From Chaenocephalus aceratus (taxonomy: Eukaryota > Chordata > Actinopteri > Perciformes > Channichthyidae): DNA of 64,000 nucleotides. The stretch lies in the NCBI GenBank assembly GCA_023974075.1, contig CM043798.1, forward strand, positions 62,001-126,000, given 5' to 3'. Numbering within the stretch: the stretch's first letter is position 1; every line of letters begins with the position of its first letter. Shown here piece after piece: positions 22,816-37,402 of this stretch. A model generated the notes under the pieces. That model was not told the origin of the DNA. It worked only from the letters and a program-made list of their open reading frames with translations, and ran no database searches. The position numbers were made by a program, and so were the translations under genes.

Positions 22816-24572
22816 GGAAACGGAAAAGCAGGTTTATTGTTTATGGATGATCAGAAATCATTTCAAAGGGACACAGACACATTGGATTAACCTACAGTAT
22901 GGATTAACTTCAGCAGCGTTTTTATCGTTTTAATGCCATTGAAGGCCACTTTTGACTAGACTACGACACAGGTAAGCCATGTTAGAGTTTTTAGCTACCT
23001 AGCGCCATGTGTTTTAATGTCTGTTATTGTTTATAAAGTTGCGAGTTAAAATCATTGAGTGATAATGTCTGTACCCATCGATTCTGTGTCATCTCACGAT
23101 CAGATCGATGGGTGTGGAGAATGGATAAATAATAAGGTTTTGTGAGTACATTTCGGTGCAGTAATAATTGTTTGCTCGTTGCTAATTCAGATGTTCAGCA
23201 TTAGCATTGTGGGTTTTTTTTTAAATTTTTTTTTTTTAAATGATTAGTTAGATGAGTTTCTTCCCATTACATGGATATAAAACATTCATAGTTTATTAAA
23301 TGAACATGCCCTCAGACACTGTTTCCTGCAAGATGTTGTGGGAGGGCCCCGGTACCGGGGTCTCTCGGGCTTAACAGGTTTAATAAAGCCTAATTAGTTT
23401 GTCTGTTTTGCACATCCTCATATTAATATATTAGGACATCCTACACTAAATTGTTTTATTGTAGAGATCACTACAGTATCTTCATGATATTTTCTATTCT
23501 ATATTTCTATCATTGACCTTCTACGTTCCCCCTATAGAACAGACCTTAGGCAAGGCAAGTTTAATTATACAGCACCTTTCAACACAAGGCAATTCAAAGT
23601 GCTTTAAAAAAATGAAAGACATTAAGAAAAAAGCATTTTAAAACAGTCATTAAAAAGCAACACAATCTACCTGCATCGCAATTACTCTAAATGTGTAATA
23701 ACATGCTTTAACCACTAGGTGGTTTGGGTTAAAAAGCTGTCAAGTTTACAGTGTTAACAAAATAAAATATACTGCTGTTTCCGGATTAGTTTACAACGGA
23801 TATATTTTGTTATTGTTTTGATATTTGTAACACAAAAGCGATGAAAAAACCCACAGCAACACAGAAAAGATAGTCTTAACATGACCCAGCGGTCTAGTAG
23901 TTAATAAAAAACAATAATATCAAAACAAATTATTACTACTAACTTTATTGTGAGATTAAAACAGAACGGTAAAAGAATAGTTTCCGGTCTATTCTGATGC
24001 CCGATATCTGTAGATAAATAAAGAACTACGACAGATGTGTAATATTTAATGCAGCCAAACCATTTATTACAATGTATTCATGTGATGACTTTCAAAGAGT
24101 AAAGCAAGCACTGCTGAATAAAGTATGATTTTATCTTTTACAAAACGTTTTTTTTCATATGGAATACAGTCGGAGGTCAACCAATCACAGAGCTTGAGGA
24201 CTAATCACGGGGTTTGTCAAGCAAAGCGGAACGATAGCTGAGGATTCTGGGTAGTGTAGTGTCTTCGGCAATCCTAAACTGAGTAGTGATATCACTGTAA
24301 AATCAATCGACAGTAAGGAGAATACTTACTTCCGGGTGTAAAATTCTCCGTTATCCAATGGGAATGGACGCTCACATTGCCTTTAACTGCTGCCGACATG
24401 GACCGATGCGGTGCTTCCCTGAGCGTCAAATACCGGCGGCGGATGCTGTAGGCTAGGGAAGGCTAAGCCTTCTCAAATATTTGTGTCACTGCATCCTGGT
24501 AAAATAAAAATATAATGTATAATGTCTGTGTCTTTGACATTAGCGCTGCTACGCAGCAACCTGTGCCCTGTG

Positions 24573-24935
24573 TGCTACGAAGCCAGTTCAACAGACCCTG
24601 GATATGTTTGAGTAACAAACAAACTAACAACAACAAACTAACAAACGAGATCTCGCTAAGCGGTCCTACGACGCTGGTCAACTCGGTAAATGACACTGTG
24701 AGTGTTGCACGGCCAGATACGGCTCAGCTGACTCAGATCAGGAGATATATGATACATTGTGATATTATATGATCGATGATCTGATTGATGATGTAATATG
24801 AATGATAAGTGCGACACGTCTTCTCTGCATACGGCAGTTTAAACTGTATTTCCTTTATCCTGTAACATGACTTGAGAGATTTAAACTCCGCACACTGAGC
24901 TCTGATTGGTCACTGAGTTGATCTCTTTTCTATAG
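24573..24935. repeat. Internally deleted relative of 21742-22815
   Basis: It shares GCTACGAAGCCAGTTCAACA, CTGGATATGTTTGAG, GCGGTCCTACGACGCTGG, GTTGCACGGCCAGATACGG and GCACACTGAGCTCTGATTGG with the larger element, in the same order but with the centre shortened. An (ACAA)-like insertion lies near 24615-24645. Confidence 0.65.
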
Positions 24936-25415
24936 ACGCCGGAGGCGGGCAGCGTCAGGTAAAAAAAGTTATTTAGCCTTCCCACACCTGAGCCTCACGC
25001 GCCGCCGATGCCGCCGCCGATGCCGCCGCCGATGCCGCCGCCGATGGGAATACATTCGCGTCCGTTTATGAAGCTGAAGGAGACTCGGCGCGTCACAACT
25101 GCACGCCAAAGATAAGATAAGATAACGGATGGAGCTTTATTATTCCCCATGGGGAAATTCAGTTATACCCTGACCAAGCGTTGCTATTGGACGATCAGTG
25201 AGACTGTGTTGATTCCTGCCCCCTCTTACAATAGAGAAAAACAACAGCAAAGCCAGGGGCAAAGCGGTTTTAGTGCTGATCATGTAAAGGCAGCTTGAGT
25301 GAAACTCAAGTTGAATATGACCAGAAAAAAAGTTAAAACTAAAAAAATGGTATTTCAATAATCAAGGACTTATTGAACTTGTACAATACAATGACATGCA
25401 GATATAGAATCAACC

Positions 25416-26639
<1,224 letters not shown>

Positions 26640-27550
26640 TTATATGACATATGTTTTGAGTTGAGCTGGTTGATGTCGCCAGGAAAAGAAAGTTTGGGGC
26701 TCTCTGCTGGAACTGCTACCCCCGCGACCCGACCACGGATAAGCGGGAGAAGATGGATGGATGGATGGATGTTTTGAGTTTGTGTATAAGTTTGCTTACA
26801 TTTTGGTAGAGCCCCCCTGGAGAAAAATGCACCACTGGTTTCTGTTTGTATTTCCTTTATAACATAGTCTCTCAATTGTAGATATCTAAAAAAGTCATTA
26901 TTTTCCAATCCGTATTTCTCTTTCAAATCCACAAAACTCAACATACTTCTACATCGCTGTAATCCCTTTTGTCTCCCACTTTTTAAAGTTGTGATCACCT
27001 AGGTTTGGTTTAAACCTATTGGCATAAGCAAACCAGCTCAATATGTTTACTTCCCTTTCTAGTTTGTCCTGTTTAATTAAGTCAAACCAAATATTCAGAG
27101 GATGGAGATTTCTTGGATCCATTGAGTCCTGTCGTGCCTTAAATGTTTCAACATTACCAACTCGAGACCGGATTGGGATCCCGGAAACCTTCATCTCAAT
27201 TTCTTTCCACTTTGCACTACAGTCCTTATCGCACCACTTAATTACTGAACCTCGTTGATTTGGTCGTGCCATACACCCTTTTCCTTGGCCAATTGTAATG
27301 CACACAATTTAATTTGCGGTTTCTTACCATTGCATATACATCTAGAGATCATCTTATCCCAAATGTGAAACTTTTCTATGAGAATCTTAATTGGAAGTGA
27401 TTTGAAGAAATATAGCAGTCTAGGGAATATGTTCATTTTAATTACTTCAATTCTTGAGCTTAGGTCTAGTGTCAAGGTTGTGCATTTCTGAATGTCTTTT
27501 TCAATCTGTGAGTGATATGTAATAACTTGTAATCCCAGTCTTGTCAACTC
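26640..27550 (-). mobile_element. L1-type LINE relic, C-terminal part of ORF2
   Basis: Minus-strand frames read, with breaks, VIKMNIFPRLLYFFKSLPIK, then CNGKKPQIKLCALQLAKEKG, then MDPRNLHPLNIWFDLIKQDK, and DFFRYLQLRDYVIKEIQTET. This is the characteristic post-reverse-transcriptase C-terminal region of fish L1-type elements. The same region, less complete, occurs on the + strand at 53850-54870. Stops and frameshifts make it inactive. It lies in ovol3 intron 3, in the same orientation as the gene. Confidence 0.75.
26695..26772 (+). repeat. LINE 3' tail with GGAT repeats
   Basis: GCTACCCCCGCGACCCGACC, then GGATAAGCGGGAGAAGATGG and (GGAT)n, is the standard 3' end of a common fish non-LTR family. 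Only the tail is present. Confidence 0.6.
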
Positions 27551-27575
27551 AGCCTAGGACTGATGTGTATGTTGT

Positions 27576-27613
<38 letters not shown>

Positions 27614-27912
27614 CTGTTGTTGGTGCTTCCCTTTTAGAACAGAAGGATCAGGCTATATTAGCTACACCTCAAGTTGACGAGGTTTATCATGCAACGCTCC
27701 CTAGGTTTGAGCCTTTTTGTCCGGGTAGTTTAGGTTCAAGTAGTGATGGCAGACTGAAGGTTTGTCTTGCCGTCTTCAGCTGGAGGTCCAGGAGAAGGAC
27801 ATGGCGTGTAAAGCAGACTATGAACACAAACTGCAGATTTGCAGGTTTAGAAGCCGAGAAAGAGATCAAGTTGAAGCAGCTTGAAGTCGAAGACCTGAGA
27901 ATCTCAATGTAA
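27541..27912 (+). other. Possible Gag-like remnant with poly-Asp microsatellite
   Basis: An open frame of 123 codons begins with 11 consecutive Asp codons made by a (GAT)n run at about 27573-27612. It ends with a charged helical stretch (EAEKEIKLKQLEVEDL). In another frame, text resembling LEVQEKDMACKADYEHKLQI suggests a frameshifted Gag of an LTR retrotransposon. No protease or polymerase is nearby. The assignment is weak. Confidence 0.25.
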
Positions 27913-29000
27913 AAACATTTGACATTGCTCACTGTCTGTCCCTCATGTCAGCAAAAATCATATATCATATATCATATATCCCACCCCCCACTTTATTTTG
28001 TTCAGTGAGAGAACTGGCGTCTAGCTTGTCCTGCCAGGAACTAAAATCTGTATATTTCCTGTGACCTCAGTTCAGACTTGAGTGGGTATATAGGCCATTT
28101 TAATGAGCGCTACGGTCTCTGAGCATATGAGACACACTGGTTCTGTGCTCCCAGTGGGCAGGATGAGCATGGGTGAGAATGTCCATTCTGGGTTAGAGCT
28201 CTGTTTTCACTGTCCACTTCTCTTTTCTTAAAGAGTGCCGGGTGAAGTTATTATGCTCTCCCTGTGTGCTGCTAACTTGGTCTACGTCTTCACATTTCGA
28301 TACATTTCTAAAAAAAAGGGAAACAGTCTTAAATGTAATTATTGTGCTTTATTTCACACCAGAACCATAACACAAACTTTTAAACAATGAGAACAATAAA
28401 TAAAATAGATGAGAATTCGTATTAAATACAATTAAATACAATTAATAAATTTCTCACAGACAGGCCTCGTGGTGTCCGTAGGCTTGCCCTCACTGTCAGA
28501 GATATCGCTCAAATACATCAACATTTCGCTTCTGGCGTCTTTTTTGTCAACAAGCCGAGGCGCAGCGGCACTTGCACTCCCACTTGCAGCCATGCTTCTC
28601 GTTTTCTCACATGCTCTGGCAGCTAGCGCGTGCACAAGAGAGGGGAGGGACTGCAGGCAGGGAGTGGAAGCAGAGCGCTGAACACACACAGCTCTTATTA
28701 AAACAGCGCTTTCTCACCGGAGTACTTTTCCCCGTCATTCTTAAAGGGATAGTGGAAATCCGCGAATTTTGGGTTTAACTTATGTATTTTTATTAAAAAT
28801 AAGCATAATAAACAATTTTTTTTTATTTCATGCGCCTAGTTTCATTTTATTTTCAATTTTACTGCTCCACGCCCTCTCAATGAAACGAAATACTTCTGGA
28901 ATCGTCGGGAATCTTCGGGTGATGACGAAAACAAAGGAAGACGGGCACAAACAATGGCGGACATTCAATAGAATTTTCATGTGAATAGCCGACCTTTATT

Positions 29001-29248
29001 ATGGTGAATAGATGTGTTTTGTATGGCTGTAGTGCGACAGCAAATGCAGAGAATGGAGTTTCGACGCATGCGTTTCCAAGAAACCCAGCCATTCGTCGTC
29101 AGTGGGTGAAATTTGTTCAGATAACACGGGCAAACTTCACGGAGCCGAAGCTGACGAGTACTTCGGCAGTCGTGTGCTCCCGTCATTTTACTGACGATTG
29201 TTTCGAGATTCCTCTGTCTCTAGCTCAAATTGAAAGTGGAATACATAA
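29001..29248 (+). pseudogene. THAP-domain first exon of the TTAA element
   Basis: The frame from ATG 29001 encodes an 82-residue THAP zinc finger of the C2CH type: C5, C10, then C59-x2-H62. It also has the conserved F25-P26 and W35. THAP domains bind DNA and, in P-type and Kolobok-type transposases, recognise the element's ends. The frame reaches a stop exactly at a consensus donor (AA|GTGAGT at 29248/29249), so this is a spliced first exon whose partner exons are gone. It is otherwise intact and could encode a free THAP finger if spliced elsewhere. Confidence 0.75.
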
Positions 29249-29747
29249 GTGAGTATTTTATTATGTTTTCTGGCTGATTTAATGCATCATTAGCCTGTAC
29301 CATTGTGTACAACGCCATTTATTGCCTGTCGATTAGGCGACCGGAGGCCTCGTCATCCGATAATCCGGTACACAGTGTCGAATGTGTACACTACAGTCAT
29401 CATATAGACATGATAGACTAACAGTACTGTGAGTACAGCCTACACTTGACAGGCAGCCTGGCTAGCCTAGGATTAGGACCATACTACGTCAAAAGACCGA
29501 TTGGCTCTAGCTGTATATCATGCTAGTATACAATTCATTTCAATGTATTCATGTAATTAATACCCATAAGGCTGTTACATATACAATAATAAATGTGACA
29601 AGATAATTTATGTGAACCTGACCCTGGTATGTTATGAAATGTACCCTACATGCAGTCATCCTCGGGCACAGCCATAGGCCTACAGTACATGCATGCCAAC
29701 TTTTGCAATATATAATATAACGCCTAGCGTGAGCTATGCTTAGGGAC

Positions 29748-30065
29748 CTACCAGTCAAAATTATTTGCGCGTAGGGGTGCATCATCTGGCGCCTGGTCCT
29801 GGTCATCCTCGCCATTGCCCATGCCGTGAACTAACTCCATCACCTCGGGCTCGAACAAATAAGGACGTAATGGTCCATCATCTGGCTCAATATTCTCACC
29901 ATCGTCGCTTACTGAACCGGATTCAGATTCAGTTCCTAAAACTACATTTTCGTAGGAAAGCCGAGAGGATGTTTCTGACTCGCTATCATCACTGGATACC
30001 TCGTACAATCCTTCTTCTTTGTCTGGTATATTTGCCCTTCCACGTTCATTCTTCATAGACGCCAT
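29748..30065 (-). pseudogene. Acidic P2X7-tail-like first exon of the TTAA element
   Basis: From ATG at 30065 the minus strand encodes about 105 residues. A strongly acidic, serine-rich N-terminus (SSDDSESETSS) is followed by the box LRPYLFEPE and an end reading DAPLRANNFDW. That box and the RAN-x-x-W end match, from memory, small fish proteins annotated as P2X purinoceptor 7-like, whose cysteine-rich domain would follow in the next exon. A donor-like TG|GTAGGT lies at the end of the frame. The cysteine-rich exon is not present, so the copy is truncated. The name is by resemblance only. Confidence 0.5.
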
Positions 30066-30486
30066 TGTTTGTTATCGTTTCGTCTTCCTGAGTTTTCCTC
30101 ACTTCCGGTTTGGCTGAATCGATAATTTTGTTTCTAAAAAAGTTCGTGGAAGCTGCAATAAAGTGCTTCTAACATGCGGAAGGCAATTATTATATTTTTT
30201 TAATCAGGTGTGATTGTTTTGGTACGTAATTATGCTTGTATATAAGTTAAAACGAAACTATTTGGGGTTCAATTTCCACTATCCCTTTAAAGTACCGATA
30301 CTAATGAAACGGAGGAATCGTAACGTTTTTAACGGCAGGGTATCGCGGTACCTTTCAAGTATCGGTACACCGTGCAACACTACTCGGGGTCGATCTCAAG
30401 TATTTTATTTGTCATTTCCTCGCTCCTCGATCCCCGCTCTTACCGGAAGTTGTTTTTTGTGCGCCATCTTAAAGGTCTCATATTAT

Positions 30487-31828
30487 CAGGGGTGCACATA
30501 ACTGGTATGCAGGTACGCATGCGTGGCAAAAATATGAAATGCGTAACGTCACTTTTGTCACTGCGCGCCTTTGCGTACCTGATAGGTCCTCAAAACAAAA
30601 CACATATTTCGTCTACACGTGTTTCGTGTCAACACTCAATGGAGTAAACTACTAGACATGTCCAAAAAAACAAAACTATGGCGTTTTGCTCCCTGCTAAA
30701 AATCTCCGGACTTTATTGGACTGATTGAACTGAGCTGAGCCGCGCAGGCCATAACCGACGGACCTGTGAAGCTTTTACAGGAGGCAGAGGCTAGATCACC
30801 GGATGACAGAGTTATTCACCGTGTGCACAGACGGGGTTGTTGTTTACGTTGGTATGTATGAACAACAGAATTGTACTAAAACTATGTCAACTGTGCCCCG
30901 CGCACACACTGGAGAACTGCGCAAAATCAGCTGATCGCAAAGTTCATGCGCTGTGGTCCAGCTGCCACACACACAGGTGCAAACCTACTCATGGTGTTAA
31001 TGGAAGAGTTTGAAATCAGACAGAGGTGGAAGAAGTACTCAGCTCTTGTGTAGGAATTCATAATGTTACTCAAGTAAAAGTAGAAAAGTATTATCATCAA
31101 AATATAGGGAAAGTAGCGACAGTAAAAGTAATCGTGCAGATTGGTCCATTTCAGAATAATATATATGATATGTTTTATAATGATTGATCATGAAAGTGTT
31201 CTCAAAGCTGGTGAAGGTGCAGCTAGTCTGAAGGACTTTGTAGACTGCAGGGTTGCTGGTGGATTTACTCCAGGTGGAACTAAAGTCTGATTCAACACTT
31301 GGTTAGATTTCACATCATTCATCCACATCTGTGAAGTAACTAAAGGTATTAAATACATGTAGTGGAGTCGAAGTACACCATGTACCTCTGAACTGTAGAG
31401 GAGAAGAAGAACAAAGTAGCATAACATAGAAATACTCAAGTGAAGTACAAGAATCTCAAAATGTTACTTACGTACAGTACTTGAAGAAGTGTACTTAGTT
31501 ACTTCGCAGATCTGAAATCAGATATGACTTCAAGTCATGTGATCATTTCTTATTATTTGATCGTTCAACTTGGCCTCAGGAAATGCAAGGACTTCACCGT
31601 TTTGGAGAAAGCAAATGGGAGGCTTAAACAGAGACAGGGAGGTGCATCTGCAGCGTCTTCTTAATCTACCATGCAAGAAGAGGACCTAGAGGACAGTGAA
31701 GGAGACACTGAGGAGGACAGTGAGGAAGACTGCACTTATTAACACCACGCTTTGTGTGGGGTGAGTACCAAACGCTGTCTCCTGGTACTCATCTGAGTAA
31801 CTCAATAAAAGAGGTATGTGCACCCGTG
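30487..31828. mobile_element. hAT transposon relic, 1342 bp
   Basis: The left end is CAGGGGTGCACATAACTGG and the right end in reverse is CACGGGTGCACATACCTC. Flanks are CATATTAT (30479-30486) and CCTATTAT (31829-31836), an 8-bp duplication with one mismatch. Near the right end, 31570-31745, an acidic tail-like stretch rich in GAGGAC codons is probably what remains of the transposase. A fish TACTTAAGTA-type repeat is inserted at 31022-31510. Confidence 0.8.
31022..31510. repeat. Fish TACTCAAGTA-type DNA repeat
   Basis: It begins CAGAGGTGGAAGAAGTACTC and ends with GTACTTAGTTACTTC, with ACTCAAGTAAAAGTAGAAAA-type text between. It belongs to the same widespread class as 14970-15150. Confidence 0.55.
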
Positions 31829-32481
31829 CCTATTATGCTACTTGTAGGCATATTATGGGTCTCAGATATATAAAAAAACATGTCTATGATGTGTTTTGCT
31901 CAAAATACCAAACGGATCATGCATTTTAGACATCCCTCATATCCCTCTATTTCAGGCCCGTTAGAGAACTGCAGGTTTGGGGTCCTTAGTTAAAGAAAAG
32001 AGGAGGGGGAGCTAATGCCTGCTCAGAGTTCTACCGGAGATTAGGCTAAATGCTGCTGTGATTAAAGCCATATCACATCATGTTCCAAACCACATCATGG
32101 ATTATTTCTGAAACAGTATGGAGCTCAAATGCTTTTTCTCTTGAGGGTTTACTACAAGGAGAGTTCCTTTTTTTATTTCCTGCTTTTTTACACGTAGGCT
32201 ACTCTCTCCAGTACAGCTTAGCTCTGAGTGTTAGCGATGCTAGCTAATGTAAACAAAGACCATATTACGTCCAAAACACATCGGGAATTGTTTCTTATAG
32301 CAACTTTCTGATAGTGCCGTGGGTCCACATTTCCGATATTGCGTCATATCGGAAGCAAATCTGGATCAGCTCCGTTTTTAGAGATTTTGGCACGGAGGAA
32401 AAGAGAGGGTGTTGTTTTCTGACACACCACTCAGTTTAAAAGTGTATGAGTGTGAGAATAAAACGGGGACAGAGCAGGCAT
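31829..32481. other. ovol3 intron 3, MITE-like text
   Basis: The sequence just after the hAT (CATATTATGGGTCTCAGATA) resembles a common fish MITE that the hAT interrupted, since 30465-30486 has similar TCTCATATTAT text. No gene was seen. Confidence 0.35.
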
Positions 32482-32825
32482 GCTGTCAGACAATCAGCTG
32501 TGCCGGCGTCATCACAAACGGACGTCGCTTAACGCGACGCTCCGAGGAAAGTACGTCCCATTGCTCTTAAAACACATTTCCTTGCTTCCTCTCCCTTGTT
32601 GTGAGCTGCGTCCCACCTCTCTTAACTTCCATCCCTGCGTCCCTCACTTTCGGTATTTACCGTCTCTATGCATCCCTGGTGGCCTCCCACCAGGGATAAG
32701 ACGCAAGGAAACCACGAGAAGGGAGAGGAAGCAAGGAATTGATTTTTAAGACGTCCTTTCCTTGGAGTGTCACGTTAAGCGACGTCCGTTTGTGATGACG
32801 CCGGCACAGCTGATCGTCTGACAGC
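32482..32825. repeat. Large imperfect palindrome (MITE-like)
   Basis: Text starting GCTGTCAGACAATCAGCTGT at 32482 is repeated in reverse complement ending at 32825. Arms of roughly 110-125 bp include CCGGCGTCATCACAAACGGA and CCTTGCTTCCTCTCCCTT and surround a central stretch containing CCCTGGTGG/CCACCAGGG. The outer 50 bp differ at about one position. There is no coding content. It is probably a foldback-type nonautonomous transposon. Confidence 0.85.
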
Positions 32826-36923
<4,098 letters not shown>

Positions 36924-37075
36924 CTTTGCTCTGCTGACCAGTGTCAGCGTGCTGGGATGGTAGAAGGAGCCTTGTCGCATAAGTGTGGACAAGTCATGCC
37001 TGCTGTCAGCCCCTGGTGCTCCTGGTCCTGCTAGAGGTACTGACTCTCTCAGTCCAGCTGCTCCTGTGGGGGGGG
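36924..37075 (-). CDS. ovol3: OVO-like zinc-finger protein, exon 2
   Basis: The 3' boundary is a strong donor (AGCAAAG|GTAAGTC). The frame is fixed by the phase-0 join to exon 3 and ends HPSTLTLVSRAK. The exon encodes a Pro/Gly/Ala-rich linker (PPTGAAGLRESVPLAGPGAP), then RHDLSTLMRQGSF. This matches the poorly conserved region between the SNAG motif and the fingers. Exon 1 ends in phase 1, so this exon must begin with two bases of a split codon. The TAG acceptor ending at 37076 satisfies this, as do in-frame alternatives giving upper limits of 37078 or 37093. None has a strong pyrimidine tract, so the start is uncertain. Confidence 0.7.
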
Positions 37076-37302
37076 CTACTGACTGATGCACAGCTGCATG
37101 CTGTTGGGTGTCAGGACTGCACAATATCGGCTCCATAACAATTGTACTCACTTTAAAAAGGGATACAAGCATTTGTTTAGCTATACAAGTACATCAACAA
37201 GGTCAAAAGACTAACTTCAGAAAAACGTATATATATATATACACACAGTACATGTCACTGCTTAGAGCACAAACTATATTTGACGGTACTTTGAATTCTT
37301 AC

Positions 37303-37402
37303 CTACTGTATTCTCTTGTTTCCACTCAAGCTGTTCCGGCTCTTTCCATTGCCAGGCTCCAAATGGCCCGCGTTTCTTTTTTACAAGGAAAGACCTCGGC
37401 AT
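37303..37402 (-). CDS. ovol3: OVO-like zinc-finger protein, exon 1 with SNAG motif
   Basis: The start ATG at 37402-37400 opens MPRSFLVKKKRGPFGAWQWK, and the exon ends ENTV followed by a donor G|GTAAGAAT at 37303/37302. MPRSFLVKK is the SNAG repressor motif shared by OVOL, GFI1 and INSM proteins, which binds LSD1/CoREST-type corepressors. It always sits at the very N-terminus, which fixes this start. The exon is 100 bp: 33 codons plus one base. The fingers downstream are OVOL-type, not GFI1-type. The 60 bases upstream are purine-rich on the coding strand, plausible 5'UTR. Confidence 0.9.

Larger units (their letters stand above)
21111..23379. mobile_element. TTAA-flanked DNA transposon, nonautonomous
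   Basis: The left side is TTAA (21107-21110) followed by CCTGTTTAGCCCTGAG. The right side in reverse is CCTGTTAAGCCCGAGAG, with TTAA at 23380-23383. A second copy of the left part begins with TTAA-CCTGTTAAACCCCGAG at 51905-51924. The duplicated tetranucleotide suggests a piggyBac- or Kolobok-type element. It has no transposase. It contains the hairpin at 21247-21338 and the inverted-repeat element at 21742-22815. Confidence 0.6.
20150..25222. mobile_element. Nested cluster with long inverted arms
   Basis: The left arm (about 20150-20700) is repeated in reverse as the right arm (about 24180-25222). Shared pieces include CACAGTCTCAC, CGTCCAATAGC, GCTTGGTCAGGGT, GGCAATGTGAGCGTCCATTC and GTCGATTGATTTTACAGTGA. 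The inner parts of the arms are related to the arms of copies A and B, so this is a diverged member of the same group with different outer ends. The middle holds a TTAA-type element, and the right arm is itself broken by an insertion near 24450-24990. It ends only about 194 bp beyond the ovol3 stop codon. Confidence 0.7.
28745..30286. mobile_element. TTAA-flanked element with two convergent genes (Kolobok-like)
   Basis: The termini are AGGGATAGTGGAAATCCGCG (left) and, in reverse, AGGGATAGTGGAAATTGAAC (right), identical for 15 bases. Both are flanked by TTAA (28741-28744 and 30287-30290). Just inside each end is a first exon pointing inward: a THAP domain on + (29001-29248) and an acidic P2X7-like protein on - (30065-29748). 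A THAP domain with a TTAA target is the hallmark of Kolobok transposons, from general knowledge. Only about 500 bp separate the two exons, so the downstream exons with the catalytic part have been lost and the copy is nonautonomous. Confidence 0.75.
28440..30382 (-). mobile_element. hAT transposon 5' part, split by a later insertion
   Basis: In reverse the left terminus is TAGTGTTGCACGGTGTACCG at 30382, a well-known fish hAT end. Downstream, on the far side of the element at 28745-30286, lies the transposase start: MAASGSASAAAPRLVDKKDA from 28593, then GKPTDTTRPVC, the residues just before the BED zinc finger. The frame breaks there and the rest of the transposase is missing. Removing the inserted element and one TTAA restores continuity. 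Confidence 0.75.

Noticed and set aside
27541..27640. Poly-aspartate protein start
   Set aside because: The Asp run is a (GAT)n microsatellite. At best the frame is a broken Gag-like remnant.
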